Assembly: GCA_964418425.1 (NCBI GenBank)
Contig: CAYQLT010000032.1
Location: forward strand, 1-27,896
From: CAYQLT01 sp964418425
GTDB taxonomy: Bacteria > Bacillota > Limnochordia > Limnochordales > Geochordaceae
DNA length: 27,896 bases
Reading direction: 5' to 3'
The notes below the pieces were generated by a model. It had not been told where the DNA came from and did no database searches. It saw only the letters and a program-made list of their open reading frames with translations. How positions within the stretch are numbered: the first letter of the stretch is position 1; the number at the start of each line of letters is the position of its first letter. The position numbers and the translations under genes are program-made. Shown here one piece after another: positions 14,818 to 23,721 of the stretch.

Positions 14818-14845
14818 ATTCTAGCAGACCCCTCCGCTCTGTCAA
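14818..14845 (-). promoter_or_regulatory. speD promoter
   Basis: On the minus strand a perfect TTGACA (14845-14840), a 16-bp spacer and TAGAAT (14823-14818) preceded by TGC (extended -10). Start near 14811 gives a leader of about 77 nt. One of the best sigma-A matches in the window. Confidence 0.82.
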
Positions 14846-14931
14846 CGATTGCCGAAATAGCTTCCGCACGGGCCGTTCGGACCGAAAACAGGTTCCCGGC
14901 CGCTTCGAGGCCGACATGCCCGGCCCGCGGC

Positions 14932-16263
14932 TCACGGATCCACCAGGCCCTCCTCGAGGAGTTCGTGCAGAGCCCGGGCCACCCCCAATGCGACATGATG
15001 CCGGGACAGCCCACCCTGAAGGAAGACGTTGTAGGGAGGCCGCATGGGCACATCCGCGGACAGCTCGCTGGAGGACCCCTGCACAAAGGTGCCGCCGGCC
15101 ATCACGATGGGGTCCCGGTAACCGGGAAGGCGCGCCGGATGCGGCAGGGCGGATGCGTCGAGAGCCGAAGCCCTCTGGATGCCCCGCACGATGGCCAGCG
15201 CCGCCCGGGGGCTTGCCGCCTGCACCGCTTGCACGATATCGGTCCTCGGTTCCTGCGGGAGGGGCGATACGGGCAGCCCCACCGCCTGGAAGGCGAAGGC
15301 AGCCAGGATGGCACCCGCCACCATCTCCCCCACGGCGTGGGGAGCGCAGAACAGCCCCATCCACAGCCACCGCATCACTCCCAGACCCGGGCCCACCTCG
15401 GCCGCCAGCCCCGGCGCCGTCAGCCGGGCCGCCGCCCGCTCGACCAGCTCCGCCTTTCCCACCAGGTAGCCGCCGCTGGGCGCCAGCCCCCCGCCGGGGT
15501 TTTTGATGAGCGAACCGGCCACCAGGTCGGCTCCCGCGTGCCCGGGTTCCTGGACCTCCACGAACTCTCCGTACGCGTTGTCCACCACCACGGCCACGTC
15601 GGGGTTCGCCTCGTGAACCGCCCGGCAGATGCGCCCGATGGCCTCCACGCTCAGCGACGGGCGCCAGCTGTACCCCCGGGAACGCTGCACCAGCACCGCC
15701 CGGGTTCGAGAGCCGATGCATCCCACCAGCCCCTCGATGTCCACGCTCCCGTCGGGCGCCAGCGGATGCACCCGCGTCTGGATCCCCCACTCCGCCAGGG
15801 AGCCTGTTTCTCTCCCTTCGATCCCCAGAACCGGCCACAGCGTATCGTAAGGCAATCCGGTGGCCACCAAGAGCTCCTGGCCCGGCCGCAGCAAACCGAA
15901 CAGGGCACAGGCCAGGGCATGGGTTCCCGAGACCAGCTGGGGCCGCACCAGGGCGGCCTCGCCGCCGAAGAGCATCGCATAGGCTCGTTCCAGCGCCGCG
16001 CGTCCCGGGTCGCTGTAGCCGTACCCGGTGCTGCCGGCGAGGAAGCCCTCACTGGCCCCCACGGCGTGAAAGGCCTGCAACACCCGGGCCACATTGCAGG
16101 CCGCAACCGCTTCGGCCCGGTCCCACGGCGACCATCCGTCCGGACCGGGCCGGCAGGCCTGGCGGTGTGCCTCGTCCACCCACCGCTCCGCCAGAGGGTG
16201 CAGGTCCGGAAACGCCACGCGCAAGAAGCCGCCGTACTCGGATCCGGCCGCATCGATACCCAT
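14932..16263 (-). CDS. ynbB: methionine gamma-lyase family PLP enzyme (YnbB, 'aluminium resistance')
   Basis: A 443-residue PLP fold-type I protein of the YnbB family. GYGYSDPGR and RPQLVSGTHALACALFG lie near the N-terminal third. VVVDNAYGEF supplies the cofactor-binding Asp, and SLIKNPGGGLAPSGGY carries the Schiff-base Lys. The C-terminal PMRPPYNVFLQGGL is also a family hallmark. Some relatives are annotated as methionine gamma-lyase or aluminium resistance proteins, but the reaction is not firmly established. ATG at 16263 has GGAG 8 bp upstream; a GTG two codons earlier is possible. In B. subtilis ynbB lies near spoVK and hflX; here spoVK is 11 kb away with the trp and dap genes between. 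Confidence 0.93.
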   Translation of the reverse strand: MGIDAAGSEYGGFLRVAFPDLHPLAERWVDEAHRQACRPGPDGWSPWDRAEAVAACNVARVLQAFHAVGASEGFLAGSTGYGYSDPGRAALERAYAMLFGGEAALVRPQLVSGTHALACALFGLLRPGQELLVATGLPYDTLWPVLGIEGRETGSLAEWGIQTRVHPLAPDGSVDIEGLVGCIGSRTRAVLVQRSRGYSWRPSLSVEAIGRICRAVHEANPDVAVVVDNAYGEFVEVQEPGHAGADLVAGSLIKNPGGGLAPSGGYLVGKAELVERAAARLTAPGLAAEVGPGLGVMRWLWMGLFCAPHAVGEMVAGAILAAFAFQAVGLPVSPLPQEPRTDIVQAVQAASPRAALAIVRGIQRASALDASALPHPARLPGYRDPIVMAGGTFVQGSSSELSADVPMRPPYNVFLQGGLSRHHVALGVARALHELLEEGLVDP

Positions 16264-16306
16264 GGTCACCCGCTCCGGGCCGGCCCCACGAAACCGGCCC
16301 CGGGCA

Positions 16307-16335
16307 AGCGTAGCGACTGCGGCCGTCTTTGTCCA
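16307..16335 (-). promoter_or_regulatory. ynbB promoter
   Basis: On the minus strand TGGACA (16335-16330), a 17-bp spacer and TACGCT (16312-16307). It would start transcription near 16300, giving ynbB its own message after the trp operon. Each hexamer is 4-5 of 6. Confidence 0.55.
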
Positions 16336-16370
16336 GACCCGCCGGCGGCCATCGGGAGGGTGTGGGTCAG

Positions 16371-16422
16371 GGCGCCGGCGCCTGCCCCGTCAGGGCTGCG
16401 GCGTGCACCCCGTCATGGGTGC
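16371..16422 (-). terminator. hairpins at the end of the trp operon
   Basis: GCACCC (16405-16410) and GGGTGC (16417-16422) form a 6-bp stem across the trpA stop codon, and GGCGCCGGCGCC (16371-16382) is a perfect 12-bp palindrome just after it. Neither has a T-run. They are the only candidates for ending the trp transcript before the ynbB promoter. Confidence 0.3.
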
Positions 16423-17003
16423 GGGGTTTGCCCCGAAAGAGCGTCGCGGATGCGCCGGGCCAGCGACTCCACCTCTCGCACGGGGTCGTCCCCCCGGCTT
16501 GTGGCCCGGTTCCAGCAGTCCACAAAGGCGCTTCCCACCACGATCCCGTCGGCAAAGGCCAGCGCCCTGGCCTGCTCGGGCCCCGAGACGCCGAATCCCA
16601 CCGCCACGGGAAGCCGGGTCTCGGCCCGCAGCGCCTCCACCAGCTCTCGGGCCTCCTGGGGCACGTCCCCCTGCATGCCGGTCACACCCGCCCGGCTGAC
16701 GGCATACACGAAGCCGTCCGAACGACGGGCGATCCGGGAAAGCCGGTGGCGGCTTGTGGGCGCGGCCAGCCCGATCCAGGCCAGGTCCCGGCTTTCCAGC
16801 GCCGCCGCCATCGGTTCGCACTCCTCCACCGGCAGGTCCGGCACGATGGCCCCGCAAAGGCCTCGCATGGCCATCGCCTGGGCGAGCCGCTCCTCGCCGA
16901 ACTGCATGAGGGGGTTGTAGTAGCTCATGATGACCACAGGCACCGGCGGCCTCGAGGAGCCCGCCAGGGCGCCCAGCGAGCCGGCGATCTCCAGGGCGGC
17001 CCG
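16413..17003 (-). CDS. trpA: tryptophan synthase alpha chain, 5' part lost in assembly gap
   Basis: TrpA cleaves indole-3-glycerol phosphate to indole and glyceraldehyde 3-phosphate and passes indole to TrpB. 196 residues are visible, from RAALEIAGSLG onward: VPVVIMSYYNPLMQFG, CGAIVPDLPVEE (the usual active-site loop, PDLPxEE), IGLAAPTS, GFVYAVSRAGVTG, and VAVGFGVSGPEQAR. These correspond to roughly residue 76 to the end of a normal TrpA of about 265. The start and the first catalytic Glu fall in or beyond the N run at 17004-17103. No start codon in frame is seen in the 35 bp between the gap and trpB. It is probably intact in the real genome. Confidence 0.95.
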   Translation of the reverse strand, partial: RAALEIAGSLGALAGSSRPPVPVVIMSYYNPLMQFGEERLAQAMAMRGLCGAIVPDLPVEECEPMAAALESRDLAWIGLAAPTSRHRLSRIARRSDGFVYAVSRAGVTGMQGDVPQEARELVEALRAETRLPVAVGFGVSGPEQARALAFADGIVVGSAFVDCWNRATSRGDDPVREVESLARRIRDALSGQTPHP

Positions 17004-17103
17004 NNNNNNNNNNNNNNNNNNNNNNNNNNNNNNNNNNNNNNNNNNNNNNNNNNNNNNNNNNNNNNNNNNNNNNNNNNNNNNNNNNNNNNNNNNNNNNNNN
17101 NNN
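17004..17103. other. assembly gap (100 N)
   Basis: Exactly 100 N, the usual placeholder for a gap of unknown size. The missing front of trpA needs about 190 bp or more, so the true gap is probably longer than shown. The 35 bp on the trpB side contain a 6-bp hairpin, AGCCGG with CCGGCT. Confidence 0.97.
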
Positions 17104-17138
17104 CCCGAGAGCCGGAGACAGGCCCGGCTGCGACGGGT

Positions 17139-18443
17139 TCAGGCATCTCCCTGCATCCCCAGGTAAGCGGCCACGCTCTCCACGTCCTTGTCACCCCGGC
17201 CCGACAGATTGACCAGCACGATGCCGCCGCGCCTCTGCCGGGCCACGAGGTACCCCATCGCGACGGCGTGGGCGCTTTCCAAAGCGGGAAGGATGCCCTC
17301 CATGGCGGCCAGCATCTGGAATGCCTCCAGGGCCTGGGAGTCCGAGACCGTCACGTAGCGGACCCGCCCCACCTCCTTGAGGTAGCTGTGCTCCGGCCCC
17401 ACGCCGGGGTAATCGAGCCCTGCGGAGATGGAGTGGGTGGGCTGGACCTGCCCGTCCTCATCCTGCAAGAGAAGGCTTCGTGAACCGTGCAGCACCCCCG
17501 GGCGGCCACGGGCCAGGCTGGCGGAGTGTTGGCCCGGACCTTCGCCCCGGCCTCCGGCCTCCACCCCCACCAGTTCCACGTGGCGGTCTCGCAGGAATCC
17601 CCGGAAGATGCCCATGCTGTTACTTCCGCCTCCCACGCAGGCCACCACCGCGTCCGGCAGCCGCCCTTCCCGCTTGAGGATCTGCCGGCGGGCCTCCCAC
17701 CCGATGACCGACTGGAAATCGCCCACCATGAGGGGGTACGGGTGCGGCCCCACCGCGGAACCGATGACGTAATGGGAATCCTTCACCGTACGCACCCAAT
17801 CTCGCAGGGCCTCGTCGGTGGCCTCCTTGAGGGTCGCCGAACCCACGGCCACCGGTCGCACCTCTGCGCCCAGAAGGCGCATGCGCACCACGTTGAGGCG
17901 CTGGCGCTCCATGTCGTGCTGGCCCATGAAGACGGTGCAGGCAAACCCGAAGCGAGCCGCCACCGTCGCCGTCGCCACCCCGTGCTGACCGGCCCCGGTC
18001 TCCGCGATGAGCCTCCTCTTGCCCATCCGGCGGGCCAGCAGGGCCTGCCCGAGGGTGTTGTTGATCTTGTGGGCGCCCGTGTGGGCCAGGTCCTCTCGCT
18101 TCAGGTAGATGCGCGCCCCTCCGGCCGCCGCGCTCAGACGCTCGGCGAAGTAAAGGGGTGTGGGACGCCCGGCGTACTCGCCCAGCAGCCGGTTGAACTC
18201 CTCCCAAAACTGCCGGTCGCCGCGCGCCTCCTGGTAAGCCGCTTCCAGCTCCTCCAGGGGCCCCATCAGGGTCTCGGGAACGAAACGCCCCCCGTAGGCG
18301 CCGAAATACCCCCGTGCGTCGGGCTGCCCGTCAAAGGGCGGTACCGGATAAAAGGGAATGCTTCCGTCTCCCGGCCCGGCTGCGGCGGGTGCGGCGGGGT
18401 GGTCCGACGGCTCCGCTGGCAACGGGTCAGGTTGCACCTTCAC
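17139..18443 (-). CDS. trpB: tryptophan synthase beta chain
   Basis: The PLP enzyme joins indole and serine to make tryptophan. The 434-residue protein starts with about 38 extra residues rich in Pro and Ala before the normal beginning RGYFGAYGGRFVPETLM. The cofactor Lys is in REDLAHTGAHKINN, the catalytic Glu in AETGAGQHG, and the phosphate loop is CVGGGSNSMG. The C-terminal ALESAHAVA and VNLSGRGDKD are intact. GTG start with GGGAGGTGGAG upstream; the start lies inside the end of trpF, overlapping 17 bp, so the two are translated in a coupled way. Belongs to the TrpB1 class. Confidence 0.98.
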   Translation of the reverse strand: MKVQPDPLPAEPSDHPAAPAAAGPGDGSIPFYPVPPFDGQPDARGYFGAYGGRFVPETLMGPLEELEAAYQEARGDRQFWEEFNRLLGEYAGRPTPLYFAERLSAAAGGARIYLKREDLAHTGAHKINNTLGQALLARRMGKRRLIAETGAGQHGVATATVAARFGFACTVFMGQHDMERQRLNVVRMRLLGAEVRPVAVGSATLKEATDEALRDWVRTVKDSHYVIGSAVGPHPYPLMVGDFQSVIGWEARRQILKREGRLPDAVVACVGGGSNSMGIFRGFLRDRHVELVGVEAGGRGEGPGQHSASLARGRPGVLHGSRSLLLQDEDGQVQPTHSISAGLDYPGVGPEHSYLKEVGRVRYVTVSDSQALEAFQMLAAMEGILPALESAHAVAMGYLVARQRRGGIVLVNLSGRGDKDVESVAAYLGMQGDA

Positions 18444-19149
18444 GCTCCACCTCCCAGCGGCGAACAGCCTGGACGAACAGCCTCACCGCGTCCGGATCCT
18501 TGATGCCCGGCATGCCCCGGCGCTCCAGCGCGGAGCTTGCGTCCACGCCCCACGGGCGGACCGCGTCGAGATAGAAGGCCACGTTGTGCGGGCCCAGGCC
18601 CCCCGCCAGGATCACCGGCGCGACCCTCCCCAGCGCCTCCCGCCACGCCCTGGCCACCTGGACCGCCTGGGGGATTCCCGTCCCGCCCGCGCGGCCTTGC
18701 CAGCGGCTGTCCAGAAGAAACGCCCAGGGGGCCCTCCCTTCCCAGGCAGGGGGAGGGTCACCCGATGAGGGCCACAGGGTCCGGATACACGCCCATCCCG
18801 CCTCTTCCAGCCTGCGCCGAAGGGCCTCCGGCTGGCCGCCGTGAAGCTGGATCGCGTCGAGCCGGATCGCCTGCGCCGCCTGGGCCACCCATTTCCCGTC
18901 GCTTTGGGTGAACACGCCGACCACCTGCACCGCCCTGCCTCGGTCGGCCACGGACTGTTCCCGGGCCGTCTCCGCCAGCCGGCAAGCCTGCTCCACGCTG
19001 ACACGGCGAGGGCTGTCAGGGGCGAGCACCAACCCGATGGCATCCGCCCCTGCCCGGACGGCCACCCGCACGTCCGGCTCCCGGGTGAACCCGCACAGCT
19101 TGACCCAAAGCCCGCCGTGGCGGCGGGTGGGGAAGACGGGGTCGCTCAA
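18427..19149 (-). CDS. trpF: phosphoribosylanthranilate isomerase
   Basis: TrpF converts phosphoribosylanthranilate to the ribulose form in the third step of the pathway. The 240-residue TIM barrel has the catalytic Cys in VKLCGFTRE, then AIGLVLAPDSPRRVS, AIQLHGGQP, the catalytic Asp in FLLDSRW, VILAGGLGP and GVDASSALE. The start is TTG at 19149, whose last bases form the TGA of trpC (TTGA overlap), with GGGAAG upstream. Its length is above the typical 200-220, owing to the N-terminal dozen residues and a longer loop before the Asp strand. Confidence 0.97.
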   Translation of the reverse strand: MSDPVFPTRRHGGLWVKLCGFTREPDVRVAVRAGADAIGLVLAPDSPRRVSVEQACRLAETAREQSVADRGRAVQVVGVFTQSDGKWVAQAAQAIRLDAIQLHGGQPEALRRRLEEAGWACIRTLWPSSGDPPPAWEGRAPWAFLLDSRWQGRAGGTGIPQAVQVARAWREALGRVAPVILAGGLGPHNVAFYLDAVRPWGVDASSALERRGMPGIKDPDAVRLFVQAVRRWEVEREGAT

Positions 19150-20078
19150 GGGCGGCTTCCCGATCCGGCCTGCTGTGCCCGGACCTCGAGAGGCTCTCCC
19201 TGTTGCAGTCCGGCGCAGGCCAGCTCCTGCGCGAGGGCATCGAAGAAGGGGGCCACGGCGGCGGCCCGCATCAGCGCCTCCCCCACCAGAACTGCGTCCG
19301 CGCCGCTCCTCAGGGCCGCTGCCACCTCTTGCGGGCTTCGGTAGCCGCTTTCGGCCAGTCGGATGCGATCCGGCGGAATGAGGGGCAACAGGCGCCGGGC
19401 CGTGGACAGATCCACCTCGAAGGTGCGCAGGTTCCGGTTGTTAACCCCCACGATGGGAGCCCTCACGCCCAGCGCCATCTCCAGTTCCCGCTCGTCGTGC
19501 ACCTCCACCACCGCATCCAGGCCTGCCAGCCGGGCCGCCTCGCACAGCTCCGCCAGGCCGTCGGGCCCCAGCGCGGCCGCGATGAGCAAGACGGCTCGGG
19601 CCTGGCAGGCCTGGGCGAGCCGCACCTGGCAGGGATGCACGACGATGTCCTTAAACAGCACGGGGGCTCCGGCGAAAGCTGCCACCTCGGCCACGTCCTG
19701 CGGGCTGCCTCCGAAGAACTCCGTGTCGGCCAGCACCGAGACGGCCGCCGCCCCGGCCTGCAGGTAGTCGCGGGCACGCGCGACCGGGTTCACCTCCCGT
19801 GCGATCACACCGGCCGAGGGGGAGCGCCTCTTCACCTCTGCCACCACGGGCAGGGCCGGGCGCAAGCCGTCAAAACCCCCGCCCGTTCGCCCGGCAACTT
19901 GTGCCCACGCCGACCGAGCCTCCCGCAGGCGTGCGGCCAGGGTGGTCGGCTTCGCGGGGCTGGCGCAGGCCCCTACGACGGGCGGCGCAGGCGCAAAGCG
20001 GACCGCCCGCAGGTACTCCCATTTGGCCTCCACCATCCGGCCCAGGTAGCCTCCCGGAGGCTCCCAGCGGCCCGCCAT
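19146..20078 (-). CDS. trpC: indole-3-glycerol phosphate synthase
   Basis: TrpC closes the indole ring in the fourth step. The 310-residue protein is longer than the usual 255-270: about 20 extra residues fall in the linker before PVVAEVKRRSPSAG, and there is a tail after the last helix. Catalytic residues are visible in VAEVKRRSP (Glu and Lys), VLFKDIVVHP (Lys), VVEVHDERE (Glu), IVGVNNRNL (Asn) and LAESGY (Glu, Ser). The ATG is 3 bp after the trpD stop, and the reading ends in the TTGA overlap with trpF. Confidence 0.97.
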   Translation of the reverse strand: MAGRWEPPGGYLGRMVEAKWEYLRAVRFAPAPPVVGACASPAKPTTLAARLREARSAWAQVAGRTGGGFDGLRPALPVVAEVKRRSPSAGVIAREVNPVARARDYLQAGAAAVSVLADTEFFGGSPQDVAEVAAFAGAPVLFKDIVVHPCQVRLAQACQARAVLLIAAALGPDGLAELCEAARLAGLDAVVEVHDERELEMALGVRAPIVGVNNRNLRTFEVDLSTARRLLPLIPPDRIRLAESGYRSPQEVAAALRSGADAVLVGEALMRAAAVAPFFDALAQELACAGLQQGEPLEVRAQQAGSGSRP

Positions 20079-20081
20079 CCC

Positions 20082-21184
20082 CTACGCGCCCCCTCCCGCG
20101 GGTGCCCCCGCATCGGCCTTGGCCGGGGCCGAAGGGGAACCCTGCGCTGCGGCACCGTCGTTGGCGGCGAGGCTACGGGCCACCGAGACGAACTCCTGCA
20201 GCTTGGCCAGAGCCTTTCCGCTGTCCACCAGGTCGCCCGCCAGCCTGAGGCCTTCGCGCAGGTTATCCGCCCGCCCGGCCACCCACAGGGCGGCCGCCGC
20301 ATTGAGCAGCACCACGTCCCGATGTGGGCCCCTCTGTTCCCCCGAGAGGATCCCCAGGAGGATCTGCGCGTTCTCCCGGGCGTCGCCCCCCTGCAGGGCC
20401 TCGCGCGGCACGCCCGGCAGCCCCACGTCTTGCGGATCCAGCTCGAAGCGGCGCAACGTCTCGCCCTCCACCCAAGCCGCCAGGGCCGGCGCCGACAGGG
20501 TCAGCTCGTCGGTTCCGTCCCGGCTGTGCACCACCAGGGCCCGCCGCACCCCCAGACGCTGCAGCGCCTCGGCCACCAGCTCCACCAGGTGCGGCGCATA
20601 GACACCCACCAGCTGGTAGGTCGCGCCGGCCGGGTTGGTGAGCGGGCCGAGGATATTGAAGATGGTGCGGATCTCCAGTTCCCGCCGGGGGCCCTGGGCG
20701 TGGCGCATGGCCGGATGGAACGTGGGTGCGAACAAGAAGGCGATTCCGGTCCGGTGCAGGCACTCCCGGGCCTGATCGGGTGACAGCGTCACGGGAACGC
20801 CCAGCGCCTCCAGGACGTCGGCGCTGCCGCTTTTGCTGGAGACGGAGCGGTTGCCGTGCTTGGCCACCGGCACGCCGGCCGCCGCCACCACGATGGCGGC
20901 CGCGGTGGAGATGTTGATGGTGTGGCTCCGATCGCCTCCGGTGCCGCAGGTGTCCATCGCCTCCTGACCGGGGGGCGGCTCGATGCGGATGGCATGTCGG
21001 CGCATGGCCCGGGCACAGCCGGCCACCTCGGCAGGCCTTTCCCCCTTCATCCGCAGCGCCACCAAGAACGCGCCGATCTGGGCGGGGGTGGCTTGGCCCG
21101 CCATGATGCCGCTCATGACATGGTCGGCTTCGTCCTCATCCAGGGAGTGCCCGTCCACCAGCCGCGCGATGGCCTCACGGATGT

Positions 21185-21188
<4 letters not shown>
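20082..21188 (-). CDS. trpD: anthranilate phosphoribosyltransferase
   Basis: TrpD transfers phosphoribose from PRPP to anthranilate. The 368-residue protein begins MNIREAIARLVDGHSLDEDEA, the small helical domain. The PRPP loop is DTCGTGGDRSHTINIST, followed by VAKHGNRSVSSKSGSADVLEALG and the second metal motif DGTDELTLSAP. GTG start overlapping the trpG TGA (GTGA). The last 30 residues form a low-complexity Ala/Gly/Pro tail beyond the normal end. Confidence 0.98.
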
Positions 21189-21864
<676 letters not shown>

Positions 21865-21868
<4 letters not shown>

Positions 21869-23406
21869 CCCACCCGCACCGCCTCTCGCCGGGAGGCCGC
21901 CAGGGCCGAGAGCAAAGCAGACGCCTTGTGGTGCGTCTCGGCCAGTTCCCTGCGGGGATCGCTATCCGCCACGATACCGGCGCCGGCCCGCGCGCAGGCG
22001 ACCCCCGCCCGGATGGCCAGGGTGCGGATGGTAATGCAACTGTCGGCATCCCCGTTGGCGGCGAAGTACCCGACGGCCCCTGCGTACGGCCCCCGACCTG
22101 ACGTCTCCAGCTCGTCGATGATCTCCATGGCCCGCACCTTGGGGGCGCCCGTCACCGTACCGGCCGGGAAGGCGGCCCGCATCAGGTCGAAGGCGTCCAG
22201 CCCCTCTGCAAGCTCGCCCTCCACCTCGGAGACCAGGTGCATGACGTGGGAGTAACGCTCCACCTGCAGGAGGCGGGCCACCCGCACCGTCCCGAAGCGG
22301 CAGACCCTCCCCAGGTCGTTGCGGCCCAGGTCGACCAGCATCATGTGCTCGGCCAGCTCCTTGGGATCGGCGGCAAGCTGGCGGGCCAACTCCTGCTCCT
22401 CGGCTTCACAGCACCCCCTGGGCCGGCTCCCGGCGATGGGGCGCAGCATGGCTCGCCTTCCCGTCAGGCGGACCATCACTTCCGGCGAGGCGCCCACCAG
22501 GTACAGAGGCCGACCGGAGCGGCGCGGGTCGGCGATTTCAAGGTAAAACATGTAAGGGGAGGGATTGATGGAACGCAGCCGCCGGTACACCCGCAGGGGC
22601 GGCTCGAGGCACGGAAGGGATTGCTGCCTGGACAAGACCACCTGGAAGATATCGCCAGCCGCGATGTACCGCTTGGCGCGCTGAACTGCGGCCTCGAACG
22701 CCTCGTCTTCGGGAACCGTGGGTGCGGGGCCGGGCGGCGGGGCCTCCAGGAACTCCGCGTCCAGGGCGTCGTGAGGACGCTCCACCAGGCGGCTCCACCC
22801 CTCCTCAAGGCGGGCGCACGCCCGGTCGTAGGCGCGCTCGGGAGCCTCCCCCGGCTCACGCGGTGCCAGCGCCGCCAGGTAGGCAGTGCGGCGGAAGTGG
22901 TCAAAGGCGACCACCATGTCCGTCACCAAAAAGGCTGCCATCCAGCTATCCAGGGGATCCGGCCGGATCTCCCCCAACCGCTCGATGGTGCGCACGACGT
23001 CGTAACCCAGGAAGCCCACCGCCCCTCCAAAAAACGGCGGGAGATGGGGATGGGGGTTCGTACGCAGGACCTCCAGGCGCCGGCGCAGCTCGGCCAGGGG
23101 GTCGCGGCTGTGCCAGCGCTCGGCCTCGTAGACGAGGCCGTCCCGCACGTGATGGCGGAACGCATAGCCGGTGCCCGCCGAGAAGGCAATCAGCTCGCGC
23201 ACGTTGACGCCCACGAAGGAGTACCGCCCCACCCTCTCCTGCTGCTCGGCGCTTTCCAGAAGAAAGCGTCCCAGGGGGTGCGGCCCGATACGGACCAGGG
23301 CGGCCACCGGGGTGAGGCCGTCGGCGATGAAGGTGGTCCAGACCACGCCTCCCCCGTGGGGATGAAGCTTCTCGCAAAACTCCTGACGGCTCGGGTAGAC
23401 GTGCAC
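21865..23406 (-). CDS. trpE: anthranilate synthase component I
   Basis: TrpE makes anthranilate from chorismate with ammonia from TrpG. The N-terminal part has the LLES motif (FLLESAEQQERVGRYSF) that forms the tryptophan feedback site. The catalytic part shows FQVVLSRQQ, PSPYMFYLE, PIAGSRPRG, LAEHMMLVDLGRNDLGR and GTVTGAPKVRAMEI. GTG at 23406 gives 513 residues starting MHVYPSRQEF, close to the family norm, and has GGGGGG 6 bp upstream. An in-frame TTG at 23505 would add 33 low-complexity residues without a good ribosome site. It is the first gene of the operon and is preceded by a long leader with TRAP-like repeats. Confidence 0.97.
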
Positions 23407-23538
23407 CCACAACCCCCCGTTCGGGGCGCGCCCATGGCCTGTCGGCTCGGGCGGGCCCTGCGCACGGGCGCGGCTTGCCGGCCAACCGGCTCGACGCCGG
23501 CTCAACGGTGAGGAAAAGAAGAGGCGAAGGGCGGGCCG

Positions 23539-23577
23539 CTGCCGCTCATCTCGTCTCGTCTCTCCTCAGCTCGCCTG
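23539..23577 (-). promoter_or_regulatory. TRAP-like (GAG)n binding site in the trp leader
   Basis: In the trp leader RNA, six GAG triplets follow one another with exactly 2-nt spacers (starting at plus positions 23570, 23565, 23560, 23555, 23550 and 23545 as CTC). A CAG lies in the same 5-nt register upstream (23575-23577) and another after a 3-nt spacer downstream (23539-23541). The ring-shaped TRAP/MtrB protein binds 9-11 NAG triplets (GAG, UAG best) spaced 2-3 nt when loaded with tryptophan. Downstream pyrimidine stretches (CUUCGCCU and UUUUCCUC at about 23507-23530) can pair with AGGCGAG and GAGGAGAG inside the repeats, which would give competing structures. The spacer 23407-23538 otherwise holds GC-rich hairpins but no clear T-run terminator. 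Confidence 0.78.
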
Positions 23578-23625
23578 GGCACCGGGCCTGCGGGCACCGC
23601 GCGCCCTGCCGCGCACGTTGCCCCA

Positions 23626-23654
23626 ATTATAGACAGCTCCCTCTCCCCCGTCAA
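23626..23654 (-). promoter_or_regulatory. trp operon promoter
   Basis: On the minus strand TTGACG (23654-23649), a 17-bp spacer and a perfect TATAAT (23631-23626). Transcription from about 23619 gives a leader of about 210 nt before trpE, long enough for attenuation. No T-box is seen. Confidence 0.88.
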
Positions 23655-23721
23655 CGCCACGAACCGCAGCGCCGCAGAGCCGCAGGCCAAAGCCGCGAAA
23701 TCAGGGTTTTCCCGAATGCCG

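Noticed and set aside
13538..14824. 428-residue open frame on the plus strand
   Set aside because: Runs antisense through sigH and speD and across their promoters; no protein features.
14794..16920. 708-residue open frame on the plus strand
   Set aside because: Antisense to the ynbB and trpA genes, which have intact family motifs.
16413..17003. trpA as a pseudogene
   Set aside because: The frame is clean and the missing part coincides with a run of N, so loss is from the assembly.
23407..23620. T-box in the trp leader
   Set aside because: No T-box consensus (GGTGGNACCGCG) is present; the GAG repeats explain the leader better.
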